From: Anarhynchus alexandrinus
Lineage: Eukaryota > Chordata > Aves > Charadriiformes > Charadriidae
Assembly (NCBI GenBank): GCA_008711295.1
Contig: VUYV01000069.1
Location: forward strand, 3,005,403-3,069,402
Length of the DNA: 64,000 nt
Reading direction: 5' to 3'
The notes under the pieces were generated by a model that saw only the letters and a list, made by a program, of their open reading frames with translations, was not told the DNA's origin and made no database searches. Positions 27,601 to 40,100 of the stretch are shown here, in pieces (position 1 is the stretch's first letter; each line of letters opens with the position of its first letter). Position numbers and translations under genes: made by a program.

Positions 27601-29315
27601 CTGTTTCAGCATGGAATAAAAATACCTCTTGCAGTATCAAAGGACTTTATTTAAAATAAAGGAGGAGGACCTCAGGAAATAGGAAAGTGCACTGCCACTT
27701 TCTGAGCCCTTTCCAGAATGTGGCCAAGAAGGATCCGTTCCCAGGGTATGAACCTGAAAGCTTCTACCAACTCTACATTTAACATTAACAGTCACTTTGG
27801 TCCTTGTGCTGGTGAATTCAACAGGAAAAACTTCCAGTCATAAAACCTGTGCAATGTGAAGATGATTCTTTTTAGCCTCAAGCTGTGCAAAGCAGGCATA
27901 AGATGCTCTTGTTCTGCCTGGTGTACAAGTAAGCAGTAACACATTCTGTACAGCAAAGACAAGAAAAAACAGGTTTGCCATTCTCAAGCTTCAGATATCT
28001 TGGGAATGCTTCTTAAACCATGCTTCTTGTGAAACAACTTATTGCAAAAACAATAACTGGTATGATTGGTGATTATCATGATATTGTCTACAATAAACTA
28101 CCCACCCACCCCCCTCCCTTAAGGATCTAAGTATTGTGCTGTTCGTTTACCCCAGGGAAGAAAACCAGCTGGAGCCACGGCTGCACTGGCAGCAGATGTC
28201 ACAGCCTTAATGCTTATTGCCTTTAGGTGTAAAATATATGGAAAAACCTATTTACATGGGGAAGCAAGACACTAGTATAGTGCTGTCTGAGCTGTGGAGA
28301 CTAAAAGCTAGTACCCATGGCTGAAGGTCAAATGAAATACAATTCAACTTTCTGGGTCTAATAAATGTAACAGTAGGTTTAGCTGATATACAAATCCATG
28401 AGTTCTGCAAAACACCAGGGAATGTTTAAAAGCAAAACTTTACTGCAAGATTTTGTCTTCCTATTACCCTGGAAGAGAATGAACAACATTCTCCGGGTAT
28501 ATAAGCACTGTGAAAATGCATAACACCGTAAGTCAGATATGCCATCAGTGCCTCAGTGCTTGCATACATTTACAATATATAGTAACTGGACAAAAATAAG
28601 TTAATTGCAAAATCATCCTCAAATTCTGTTTCCTGCTCCCCACATGAAAAAGCTGCCTTTGTTTAATCTTTAGGCTTGGTTTGCAAGTTAGAAGTGACAA
28701 GGAAAACTACAGTTTTTGGTGGGGAACTTAGCTGACAGAGAAGTACAAGAACACGTATCGTACATTTTCTGGCTGGCAGTAAGTAGGTGTAAAGGTTAAT
28801 GGGATCCAAAGGCACTCTGAGTTCTGGGAAGAAAAGTCTGGGGAGAGACTCAGCTTACAGCAGTTCAGAGCAGCTGTGGGATGTGAGAGTGCTGGGATTT
28901 TCTCAACCTGCTTTCCTGTCACTTGGTTTTTAGCTGCTTTGCAAAGTCTAAGTTTCAGTGATTGCTGTCCTCAGCTGTCCTTAGCATTATGTCTTATTGA
29001 CAAAACTGCTAGGAAGAAGCCAAGCTCCCTCTTTCTGTCCGCAGTCGTATGGCCCAGGTCAGGGCTCAGAAGGCAAATTCACTTGGCACTGACAGGAGCA
29101 GTATGCAGAGAGTTCATTACTTGCTGTGAGTCACCCACCCAAGCTGCCAGAGAGAAAAAGATCTTTTGTATTTTCTGCCTGCTCCTGGCTCTTGTTGCTG
29201 TTGTGAGACAGGAAAAACAAGGCATCCTTTGACTCTGTTTTTATTTTTAGGTGCATTTTCTTCTCTTCCTTTATTCAGTATTTGACGTCTAAAAAGCTCT
29301 GATTTTCCTGCTGCT
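21611..29315. other. Long intergenic stretch, nothing recognised
   Basis: About 7.7 kb of AT-rich sequence. It has a T run at about 22909-22924 and AT-rich tracts, and no open frame beyond about 85 codons. A weak tail resembling a CORE-SINE end (about 23805-23840) was not strong enough to call. I saw no conserved exon, tRNA or terminal inverted repeats. Confidence 0.45.
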
Positions 29316-29319
29316 TTCA

Positions 29320-29485
29320 CAGACCAGATTCCCAGAAGTGTTGTTTGGAAGGAACCCGTGGACATCATCTATCCCATCTCCTGCTTGAGGCAGAACTCAT
29401 CCTGGAACTAAATCAGATCAGCCATGGCTGTGTCTAGCCGAGCCTGGAAAACTTCCAGGGGTGAAGGTCCCTTAGCGTCTCTCAG
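29320..29485 (-). mobile_element. CR1 LINE 3'-end fragment
   Basis: On the minus strand the frame ends SPLEVFQARLDTAMADLI before a stop. This parallels the CR1 reverse-transcriptase C-terminus ([16 protein letters not shown]) found intact at 33.2-34.0 kb. The 3' UTR follows, with a GATGATGTCCACGGGTTCC segment equivalent to the usual CR1 GATCATCTCCAGAGGTCCC. The terminal octamer region is degenerate. The fragment is short, 5'-truncated and diverged. Confidence 0.8.
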
Positions 29486-30340
29486 TAAGCGCAGTGCAAC
29501 AGGAGTGGAAACAGAAGCTGACCATAGGCTTTCCTTTTTCACACCTGCTTGGTTAGCAATGCAATCAGCAGAGGAGAGCCCGAGTAAAGTGTCTTTCAAA
29601 TCAGGAAGCTAATTTTGCAGCAGTTAACCTTGTTGATACAAAGTAAATCATGCTGTAATGTGGTCCATGGTTTTCGTTTTATTTTGGTGATTTTCATGAA
29701 GCATCAACTTTTAGAATCGTATCAACTAAGAACGTCATCTTGCTCTGCTTTACGTGGAAGTTTCTAGTGTTATTGATTGCAGAAATATAATGTAAAATGT
29801 AACTTCAGCGTACCCCCATATTAAATAACTTAGAGCCTCTTTGCCATGCAGAGGAAAATGCCCACTTGCCACCAAGCAGGAGTTTTCCAGCTGTCTGGAG
29901 CTTTGAGGGAAGCCAGACATGGCAGAGAAATGCTTCAGAGAGGTGTTGCTAATGAAAAGATGCTGGAGCAAAGGTGATCACAACAAAGCAGCAATTCTTG
30001 TTTCCACCCTCAGGTATAAAGAGTGGTAGGCTCACACCAGGTGCTGGGAGGAATGCTTACCTTTCCCTGATAGGACTGGAGCCTCTGGCACAGTTCTTTA
30101 TTTCCTTCTCCATTTCCTCTCAACCCACAGCAAAGGTTTTCTGAGAAGTAATTATAATAGGATTAGCGTGTGGTGGGAGTAAATGTGCTTATTTGCAGTG
30201 TGACTAGGGAAGATGAAGTTAGGAGAGTAGACGAATATTCTGTTGGATTGTCTGAATTCTCAAAATTCTGGGTAAGGGCTGGTGGAGTTGGTTATTTTTA
30301 CTTAAGGCCAGATCCCTAATCATAAGTTTTAAATGCAGTA

Positions 30341-30640
30341 ACACAGAGGAGGACCTGAGGGTGATGGAGAGCAAATGAGACAGGAGTTCACAATGTGATG
30401 AAGTTGCAAAAAACGAGTACTGTACCAGATATATAAATAGGGTATGACTTTTAAGGACAGGAAAATACTTCTGCTTCATACAGCTTTGCTTACGCTATGG
30501 AATACTGTGTCCAGGTTTAAAAAGATTTTGAAAATGTGATGTAATCCTAAGGTTTTGGAGAATCATTCCTGTGGAAATAACAAAGAAATTTGAGTCTAGG
30601 AAGAAAAAGCTGAGGCTACAATCTGTTCCTTAACCTGGAA
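30341..30640 (+). mobile_element. Ancient CR1/L3-type LINE fragment (ORF2 3' region)
   Basis: Landmarks of the CR1 reverse-transcriptase region occur in the right order: a GAGGACCTGAGGGT segment (the KDLGV region), CACAATGTGATGAAGTTGCAA (the SQQC-A region), and then GGAATACTGTGTCCAG (the LEYCVQ region). All are heavily mutated with several stops. Matching is by eye against remembered CR1 sequence and the younger copy at 33.2 kb. The ends are approximate. Confidence 0.65.
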
Positions 30641-33110
30641 TAACCTATGATATTTCAGTCATGTCAGACAATTGCTGGTATAAAACAAAAGGGATGTCCT
30701 GAAATCAAAATAACTGGCTTGCTATTTAATTCTAAATGAGCTTTTGGTGATTTGCCTGGTTTCAAGAGTGGCCTTATGTACCAGTTTAGGCCAGTGAGGT
30801 ATTTCCTGCAGCACAGAAAATTGTCAGATGTATCAAAACCGGGATGGTGGTAGGCACTAGACTCCCCCATATCAGCTTGTCTGCCAGCATGTCTTAAAGA
30901 TACAAAATATTATTTTCCAGAATTTTACAGCATGTGAGTTACTACTTCTGAGCTAACATAAATGAAGAATATATATATATTTCTTTCCATTTGTAGCCAT
31001 GCACAGAGATATCAGTATATCAATCACAAAATGTGCTTTACCTAAAAACATGGGCCTAGAAATAAATATTAGTAGATGGGTAGACCAATATGTTTGCTAC
31101 CTCAAGGTATCTCGCCATTTGCTTAGTATAGTAAGATGTGAATATACTGGATTAAAAACAGGCAAACAGCTGATGATATAATTAGGAGTTGCCAGAGTGG
31201 ATGCATCTACTAACTCCAAACAGCTTCAGAGTTTTCAAAGGCTGCTTTTTTACAGCATTTTTAGTATGTACTGCATTACTGCATAAAAATGCTGGATTTG
31301 TGTATAACACGAGCCAGAAAAAAAAAAAAAAAAAGCAGCAGCATAATTATTTTATGTGTGTGTATGAATTATCTAATCTCTGCATTTGTCAAACTGCTTT
31401 GCCAAGTCTGATCTCTGTCCTTGGATGTTACGTCTCTAATACATCTTCTGTAGATAGAAACATCATGAATGTCAAATACCAACAGGATGTCAGGTATATT
31501 TTGATGCTGCTTTAATGTATGAGTAAAGGCTGTGTGGCTAATGCCAAGAAAAATATACAATCTTTAAATTACATGATATCATAACCCAGTTTTGCTCCGA
31601 ACGACGAGTAGTTCTCGTACTAGACTAAGTAGCTGAAAGTTGATAACTGGAAGTAAAACATTTTACTTCTAGATGTAAGTAGTTAGTAAATAATTATTAT
31701 ATCTTATTAAATATCCAATGAGAGAATTAAAAGACACTATTTTTATGGGTCATTTCTACGTGAGAAAAGCTGCATTTTTCAACAAAGTTGAAAAGCTGAA
31801 CAAAGTTTCAATTACCGACTGCCCCTCTTGAGGAGGATTTTTTTTCCTAAGAAACAAAATATTTGTGAACATAATTAATCTTAAGCTTTCTTTTATGTTA
31901 TTTGTGGAGAGAAGCAACATTAAGCTAGGTCAGATACATTCAAGCTCTACTGCTGTCCTTTCCCAAGCATTTCATCTATTACACACAAGCTACGAGAAAG
32001 CCACGGGTAGTGTTGTGAAAGATCTGTTTCTAATGATGTGAGTGGGAACTTGCAGAAAGTAGAGTGTCGCTGCTCTTCAGTGTTTTGCGCCCTTCAGGTG
32101 TCTTTCCATCCCTGCTGATGGCTGAATCCCAGGCAGGGGGGCCTTTTGTAAAGCAGATGGGGTCATTCTCCTGACTTCTTCAGTGCTGTCACAAATATAA
32201 CTCATCAAATACAGAAATTTCCATGAGCACGTGACCTGTCCTACCTTTACAGTCTTACTTCTCTCCACAAAATAAATACATTATGTTCAAGATCACCTTC
32301 CTCTTTTATAAGGCCCTTAAAGACATTCTATAGCATGCATCTGTGTTAAGGCAGCAGCTGTCACCTCAGGTACAATGAATCTGACTATCACAACAGAAAA
32401 GTCAGGGGATGAGGCAGCACTTTCCTGGAGACTGATTCAGGATCACTTCTGATCTCATTACTCTCTGTGCCAGGTAGGAGAGGAACTTGAGGCCTGCCTT
32501 CATGTATAAAAGCTCACGGAATTGATGATGAATGAACACATATGCAACTTTTATCAGCAGAAATAGGATGGGCTCTGTACATGACAGATGCTGTGTTGTT
32601 TTTTGGTTGTTTGGTTGTTTTTTTTTCTTGCTGTGTTGTGGTTTGAAAGCATGCTGTGAATAATGGCATAGAAACCTGAATGGTGCTGCAAAGCCAGGGC
32701 TACTGTTAATGAAAATTGTCTTTTTCCAAAGGCTTGATCCAAGACAGAAGTAAGGGTTTTATGCATACATATAAATATATATCTTCTGTGTATGTAGATG
32801 TATCTTTCCCCCCTTCAGTGCTCATTTTCTTGAACTGGGAAGCAGTTCAAATGAGTACTGCAAGGCCCTGTTTCTTTAGTTTTGTGCCTTTTCATATGGA
32901 TTTTTTTTTCTGAACATTGGCCTCATAGTAATTTCTTGCCCTTTGGCACAAAGGGTTTTGCCAATATTTGGAGGCTTTTCTGGCTTCTCTCTCTCAATAG
33001 CAGAATTTGGTCATCCCTGATATTTATTTGTTGCAACTTTGCTTAATTGTCCTAATACAGTATACAAATAGACTTCCATGACCAACTTTTTAACTTAAGG
33101 TAGCCAAGTC
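30641..33110. other. Intergenic between two CR1 copies
   Basis: AT-rich sequence with an A homopolymer (about 31319-31334), a short TA tract (about 30969-30980) and T-rich runs near 32600-32625. Open frames are short and unrecognised. No RNA gene or exon could be supported. Confidence 0.4.
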
Positions 33111-33147
33111 TCACTTTCCAACGGGTCCTGCACAACACTAAGCTCTG

Positions 33148-33201
33148 CATTTGCTCCTGATGAATACGAATATTCATTTGCTCCTGATGAATACGAATAT
33201 G
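33148..33201. repeat. 27-bp tandem duplication at the CR1 5' junction
   Basis: CATTTGCTCCTGATGAATAC plus CGAATAT-type bases occurs at 33148-33174 and again at 33175-33201. The copies differ only at the last base. The unit keeps the reading frame (27 is a multiple of 3) and reads through FAPDEYEY twice before joining the CR1 frame. It lies at the truncation point of the element. Confidence 0.85.
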
Positions 33202-34028
33202 AATACGAGAGCACCCTCAGCAAGTTTGCCGATGATACCAAGCTGTTTGGCGAGGTAGACACGCTGGAAGGGAGGGATGCCATCCAGAGGGACCTGGACA
33301 GGCTGGAGAGGTGGGCCCAAGCCAACCTCATGCAGTTCAATAAGGCCAAATGCAAGGTCTTACATCTAGGTCGGGGCAATCCCAAGCACAATTACAGGTT
33401 GGGCGGGGAATGGCTGGAGAGCAGCACTGAGGAGAAGGACCTGGGTGTGCTGATCGACGAGAAGCTCAACATGAGCCAGCAATGTGCGATCGCAGCCCAG
33501 AAGGCCAACCGCATCCTGGGCTGCATCAAAAGAAGTGTGGCCAGCAGGGCGAGGGAGGTGATTCTGCCCCTCTACTCCACTCTCGTGAGACCCCACCTGG
33601 AGTACTGCGTCCAGCTCTGGAGTCCCCAACATAAGAAGGACATGGACCTGTTGGAGCGTGTCCAGAGGAGGGCCACGAGGATGATCCGAGGGCTGGAGCA
33701 CCTCTCCTATGAGGAGAGGCTGAAGGAGTTGGGGCTGTTCAGCCTGGAGAAGAGAAGGCTCCGGGGAGATCTTATTGCGGCCTTCCAGTACCTAAAGGGG
33801 GCCTACAGGAGAGCTGGGGAAGGACTTTTTACTAGGGCATGTAGTGACAGGACAAGGGGGAATGGCTTCAAACTGGAAGAGGGCAGGTTTAGATTGAACA
33901 TTAGGAAGAAGTTTTTCACTTTGAGGGTGGTGAGGCACTGGAACAGGTTGCCCAGAGAGGTTGTTGAGTCCCCATCCCTGGAGGTGTTCAAGGCCAGGCT
34001 GGACGTGGCCTTGGGCAACCTGGTCTAG
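33202..34028 (+). pseudogene. CR1 ORF2 C-terminal remnant, uninterrupted
   Basis: About 275 codons of the CR1 ORF2 polyprotein remain open to the natural stop. The frame includes the FADD catalytic motif and the complete C-terminal region after the polymerase palm. Its own start codon is lost; the first in-frame ATG is at 33330. The frame extends upstream through the 27-bp duplication. The apurinic-type endonuclease and most of the polymerase are absent, so this is a dead fragment and not a host gene. Confidence 0.9.
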
Positions 34029-34099
34029 TGGGAGGTGTCCCTGCCTATGGCAGGGGGGTTGGAACTCGATGATCTTCAAGGTCCTTTCCAACCTAAACC

Positions 34100-34123
34100 A
34101 TTCTATGATTCTATGATTCTATG
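34100..34123 (+). repeat. CR1 3'-terminal octamer repeat (ATTCTATG)x3
   Basis: Three perfect tandem ATTCTATG units (34100-34107, 34108-34115, 34116-34123) form the terminus recognised by CR1 reverse transcriptase. They mark the exact 3' end of the element. Confidence 0.95.
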
Positions 34124-34124
34124 A

Positions 34125-37100
34125 ATTGTGCCGTCGGCTGGGTTGCTTTTAGTGCTTTGGTTTCGCTCAGCTTCTAATAATGCAGAGCTAAAAACATCTA
34201 TGCCTCAACCCATTGCCTTGCAATCAACTGAGAAATCAGAGAAGCCTATTGACCGAACTGGCTTAACTGCTTACCATACTGGCTGTAACCTTGGGCAGGA
34301 GTTTCCGTTTCAGGTGTCATCACACATGGGAATATTTAATTACTTTAGTCTGAATGAAGGTACTTACCAAACTTGTGTGAGTAATGGATTTTGTTGTGGA
34401 GAAAGCATAAAAATCAAATGTAAAAGTGTTTGGATTTACTCCACGTTAAATGTATCATTCTGACTGGAAATGAAAATGTCATTTTGGAATGAAACTTGTT
34501 TTAATTAAAAAAGCATTAAAATTATTCAGTTAATTCAACCCAGTTCTAATTCTTTCCAGATTTGCCTTTCCTCAGCATAATTTCTGATCTCTGAAAATGT
34601 CTTCTACCTCTAGTGTTCAGTATATCCATTTTCTTTAACTGTGCTGGTAATTTAGTGGCAGCCTTTTTCAAGAGTATTAAAAATAGACTTCTGGGGATCA
34701 TAGCTTCAAAGTGTCTTTTTCCATCTGACATTAATTTTCAAAACCATTTTGGGAGGGGGCGGTATTTTCTGGTTCCTCCTTCCACTGATTGCTCTCCCCA
34801 AATCCTGAGCAGTGCAGAAAGCTGTCTAATGCTCTTTTCCCAGCACTTCGTCTAAATGTGAAGGTCCTCATGCTTTCCTTTACTTGCATTTATCTACTTA
34901 CATTAGAGACTCATCTTCTCTTACCACATGCTTAGACTTCCAGACTGTGTTCAATATTGTAGTCATTTTTGAATCATTGTTAATTTCTGCCTCAATCCTA
35001 GACCTAGTACTTTTTCACATATGTACTTGGTAAAGCTCTTCATAATCCTCTTACCCATTTGCCCAGCATTACTAACATGGATCCCTTTTTTTTGATGTTC
35101 TTGCTCTTTCTGAAGTCCTTGAAATTTGCTTCTTGGAATATAGCTGTTTACATTCGGAAAAAGATCTTTTCATGTTATGCCAAGAAAACTGATCACTGGG
35201 ATTAGTTCTTCAGAAAGGCAGATTCTCCCATGCTTGAAATCTTTGATTTCAGGATCATAAAATTGTAGCCTGTGTAATTTAGTCTTCTCAAAGCTTTACA
35301 CTAGTTTTTACTCATGACCAGAAAAAACATACAGTTAGCAAACCCACATCTAATGCTAACTTTCACAGCTTTCCAGGGAAAGATGTGATTTTTAGACGTT
35401 TTAATAGACTAGACTAGATAGTGCTGACTCATGTGCTTAAGGCCTCTGATGATATGGTTATGTTTACTGGTTTCTGGTGATGGTCTGTCGGTGGAGCCAT
35501 GGAGCCTTTCTGATATGCAGGTGAATTGCTTGTATTTTTCTTGTTGAATCTGTAAATTGTTTCTCTTTTTTGTAAATGGTGTAGCTATATTCTCTGAAAA
35601 TGTGATCTGGTACCTTTGCTGTGCACTCAGCAAGACAGGCTTTGGGTCACTTTGCATGTTAAATTCTGTATAATCTTAATGTACTCTATAAACAACTCAT
35701 AATCTAAAAAGAATTGAGATGTATAATGTTGATGTATAATTCATGCATTCATTTATAGAGGGTGCAATATGCACATGCTAGCAGTTTCCTCTGGGGCCTG
35801 CAAACTGAACTGAAAATTGTTTTGACTTATGTTCAGTGTAGTGTATAGAATAGTAATTTTCCAAGATATATCTTAATTGTCAGAGGAAGAGGTGAATTAC
35901 TATCCAAAGTGGAAAGTAGGACAAGAAAATCTATGTCATGTCACAGTCATTAGTCCAATCAGAATATGAACAAAGAGGAGGGACCATGGAAGTGCTAACC
36001 TTGTCAATCATAAAGGAGAACAACCTCAAAATTTAGATTAATTTCATAGCTATTATTTAAATGTTAAGAATATCTTCTTTTATCAAGTGCAGTCAACTCT
36101 TAAGAGTGGTGTCTTACAAAATATATTAGGGATACCAGGGATACTAATGGTTGGGAATAAGAAAGAATAAAATCATGTATTGAAATCATATTAATTTAGT
36201 CTTCAAATCCATGGGGCCAATGGGAAAAGCAGATAACTGTCCTACCCTAGACCTTATATGGTATTTTTCCTGGGCTTTTTAGCAAGGAGGATATCCATAT
36301 TATACCCATGTTTGATTAATCAGGTCTTGTGATTTTAAAAGTACGTTAGGAATGCACACAAAGTGTTAACAGGAAGAATCAAGAGTAGTGTTGTGGGAAA
36401 GACCTCTTGTAAATGTTTGGGGAGTTTTTTATTTCTGTTTTTTTCCTTTGTGGGTTTTGGGTTTTTTAATTTATTTGAGTGTGTTGATTTTCCTCAACTG
36501 GTTGGTTAAAAAAAAAACAAATTAAAAAAAATTTGTAATTTCCTTTCTGAAAAGGCTTTGCTTTGCTTTGCTTTTTTTCCTTTCTTAGTTAATTCTCTGT
36601 ACTTTTTTTCTTGTCCCCTTCCTTGTCTCTGTAGCATCACCTCTTTGAGGTCAGGTATGACCTTTCTTTCCACTGCTCAGTATTTGTAACAATTTGGAAA
36701 TACTTTCCCACTATGATTCCATACATTTCATATGTTTCCACGATGACGCACACCTTTTCATTCAATGCTAAAGTCAGTGATTAGGATATGACAGGGGTTT
36801 ACACTGTTTACGCTGTGCTGTAAGTATCACATCGGCCCAATGCAGGCAGATACCTGTTTCGTAGCGGAGGACCCTGGGACAGGGATTTCATTCCTTCAGT
36901 CAGCAGCAGAGTCCACTCAGAGTGGGGCTTGGCACGCAGCTCTCCCTCATTGAAGTGTTAGTCTTTATTTCTTTAGACTGACCTGTGTCTTACGCTCACC
37001 TGGTCACAACAGAGGTCATGTACAATCGCAAGCGGCTCCTGGCAGCTTTAGCAGGGAGCATGTGGTGGCACTAACAGCCCTGGAAATTTCAGAATTAGTT

Positions 37101-40100
37101 TCAAGCTGGCTCCAAGAAGCAGAGAAGTTGTAGACATAAACTGCCCTTCCAGCCCTGCCTGGCTACATGGAAGAAAACTAAAATTAATTTTCTGGAGATC
37201 TCTTTGAACATTATGGGAAGACCTGTGAACACGCTCGCAGTGAATGTTGACATTTCTAGCAACTCCAGAGCAGGAGAGGAACTGGATCCAAAAGGTCAGC
37301 TCTGAAATGAGAAGCCTGACTTGGGGAGGCTTTGGGACACCAGTCTCTTGTGTGTGCTCGGGTGAACCGGTGCTAACACCACGGGCATCAGCCGGGTTTC
37401 CTACACTGCAACGGAGTGCAAAAGAATCCCTGTGCTTTGGAGACATACCTCTGGGGAAGTTTTGTCCCAGTTTTGCTTCTGTTGTCATTGTGGGGCATGT
37501 GAGTGCAACCACTACAATGAGCAAGGTGATGGTGTTTAAGAAATTAGATCCCCTTTGTACACTTTTCTAAAGGGTTTCTTTTGACCACAGGCGTTCTTCC
37601 TCCTGCTCATGATAGCACTGGAAGCATGAGACTACTGGTATTAGATAAATATGTTAGTATGGTGCATTCATTTTAATGAGATGGTGAATACAGGGCAGCA
37701 TATGACTACCGTAATTTGGATGAATTCGGAGATCTGAACCTCTTTGTGGGAGCCCTGTCTAAGGCTGTTGCTGCTCCCATGTTAGTCAAGCCCATCTAGA
37801 CTAAAGCAAGAACTATGTCGGCTCTTCCAGTCCGGTATCCCATGCCCTTCTGCCACTGGAGTAAGCATGAGGGAAGTGAATGCAGATCTGCGTGTACCTG
37901 CCAAAACAGGCACAGTCGAAGGGAGCTCTCGGCTGGACTAACGGGACTTTTCAAACATACCTCGAGACCAGTCCACAAACCCCATGCTCCTCCAAAGGGG
38001 AGCATCTGAGGACGCTCCCTTTTGCATAAGGAAATGGTGGATGGTAAAACCCAGGTATTTCATAGCTGTAGATCCCTTAAATCTGTATGTTTCAAATGAT
38101 ATAAATTGAGCCCCTGACCCATGAAGTAAATGCCTCCTGTGTAAGATGAGGCACAGCACAGAAATAAAATAAAAAGGAGCAGGGAGCACAAGCTGGCGAT
38201 GAGAAAATCCTGGTTAGCGTGATGGGCAATGGTGTGACCGCCAGCCAAACCTGCTGCCTGTCTGGGTTCTGCAGGCATCACTGTGGAGGACAAGTTTTAG
38301 GAGGTTTTAGAAGACTTTGCAGACTTTTATACTGACATGCACTTCACTGAGGAGGCGAATTTTCAGTGGATTTTTGAAGACTTGGCAGACTCTTATACTG
38401 AAATCCACTTCTTGTACGTGAAGGAGGCAGGGAAAAAAAAAAAAAGCTACACAAACCTGAGAGAGAGCTGCACAAAAACTGCTTACAAAGTTAAGAAGGA
38501 GGGGGGGAGGGGAGGGGGAGTAAACCTTGGGCGCAGTGGTAGAGCAGAGGGGTTGAAGAATTTAGCATAAAAATAATGTTAAACAGGGGAAGAGCTGGTA
38601 TTAAATCAGCACTTGTCATTTGCCTCTGTTATAAGGAGGGCAGCGGGATGCCAGCCCTGCCTGAGCTGTCCTGCAGGTGTCCTGGGGACCGCTTTGTGCC
38701 CTATGGCATGGCAGTGGAGGATTGGGCAGGTGGTGGAGGGCTGTGTTTCTTCCCCCTCCTCCTCCTCTGTGTAGTCCACAGCAAGGGCTCAACCACCTCT
38801 AGACTCTGCTCCCACCTTGACTTTGCTTTTTTTTTCACCCTACAGAGGCAGTATGACGGCCCCACCACCTGGGAAGGCTTTGACAAGGTATTTTTCCACT
38901 GTTTGCAGCGCTCCCTCCAACAGCAGTTGTCACACGTTCTCTTGCCCCTTTCGTGATCCCGCGTACATCCCTGCAGAGTGGTGTGAAATACTGTCAAGCA
39001 GAATAGCACTTTATACCCACTTTACCCAGATGTAGTGACTGTGCAGAAGTCACTAAAGTCCACAGAAGCAGAGAACAAGTACACAGTGTTCTGAAAAGTA
39101 ATTAGTCACTGTATGCGAAATATCAGTGAAGCCTTTGAGGGAGAAATTGCTAAATGAATCAGTCTTGAAAAAGTACACCCATTTAATCAAGTGGATTTAA
39201 AAATCAATCTGGTTCATCTGGTGCAAATCTCTAATGTAGATTTCCGTTAATCCTTTTAACCCTTGTGTATATCAATTTTGCTTGTGTCAGTAAGTTACTG
39301 ATGCAGAGCAGATATAATAAAGGGCTTAGTACCCATGAATTAAGTGCTCCAGTGCCCGAATTCTAAGTGCTTGGAGTTAAGTGCAATCATACAGTAAAGC
39401 ATACAGGTTCCTTGTACGGACAATGGGAAGAATTAAATGCCTGAGAGGGGGGTTGGACCAGCCCTTGTGCAACAGGAATCTCCTCCGAGTTAGTGATGGG
39501 GGATGTTGAGCACAGGGGCCTATCTGAACATTTGCCCCTTTTTGGACTTTTAATGCCTAGCCTGAAAAAAGGGGGTTGTGAGCCTGTGTCAAGAGCTCCA
39601 ACCCATTTTTGGATGTCTGCAAACACACATAATTGTAGAAGCCATGCCTTCTGTCTGGTTGTGCCTCCCACCTTCTGCATAACAGCCAGGCAGATGGAGC
39701 AGGTGCCCAGGGCAGGGGAGCAAGCCCAGGCCATCAGCTTTCCTCAGCCGGGGAAGCTGCCGCCGGTAACTGCCTGTTTCACCAGGGCAGGCACCTCCTG
39801 CCCCTTCTGCAGATGGAGGATACCAGGGAGTAAGGAGCACAGTCGTCACATGTCTGTAGAGCAGACAGGTGAGAGTCTAGGGTGATAGCGTAGGGGTGGG
39901 ATGTTTCCCCGGAGCAAGGAAATTCTTGTTCCATAGCAAAGCCACAGGGTTTTAGTCAGTGAATGTGAAACAACATGCAACACATCAAGTTTTCAGGGAA
40001 CAGGATGGCTGGATGGTGCTTTGGGGACACCTGCCTCTCCCCATGTACTGCACTGGTGCCTCTGTGCCTTATTCTGGCCTTCCTTTAGAGGCAAAGGCTA

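Larger units (their letters stand above)
33202..34124 (+). mobile_element. CR1 LINE, 5'-truncated, youngest copy in the window
   Basis: A non-LTR retrotransposon fragment covering the end of the reverse-transcriptase domain through the 3' UTR. It enters at [13 protein letters not shown], where FADD is the catalytic YxDD-type motif of the polymerase. It continues through [12 protein letters not shown] and [13 protein letters not shown] to [19 protein letters not shown] and a stop at 34026. The 3' UTR contains a GATCTTCAAGGTCCTTTCC segment and ends in three copies of ATTCTATG. No poly(A) tail is present, as expected for CR1. The 5' end (UTR, ORF1, endonuclease and most of the polymerase) is missing, so the copy cannot move by itself. 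The open frame suggests a fairly recent insertion. Confidence 0.95.

Noticed and set aside
37048..37524. 158-codon open frame on the minus strand
   Set aside because: The longest free-standing frame in the intergenic part, but with no recognisable domain. Another open frame overlaps it on the plus strand (37244-37570), which points to composition rather than coding.
38846..38886. Possible 41-base micro-exon after a strong acceptor (T tract plus CACCCTACAG)
   Set aside because: The donor (AAG before GTATTT) is weak and no partner exons are visible.
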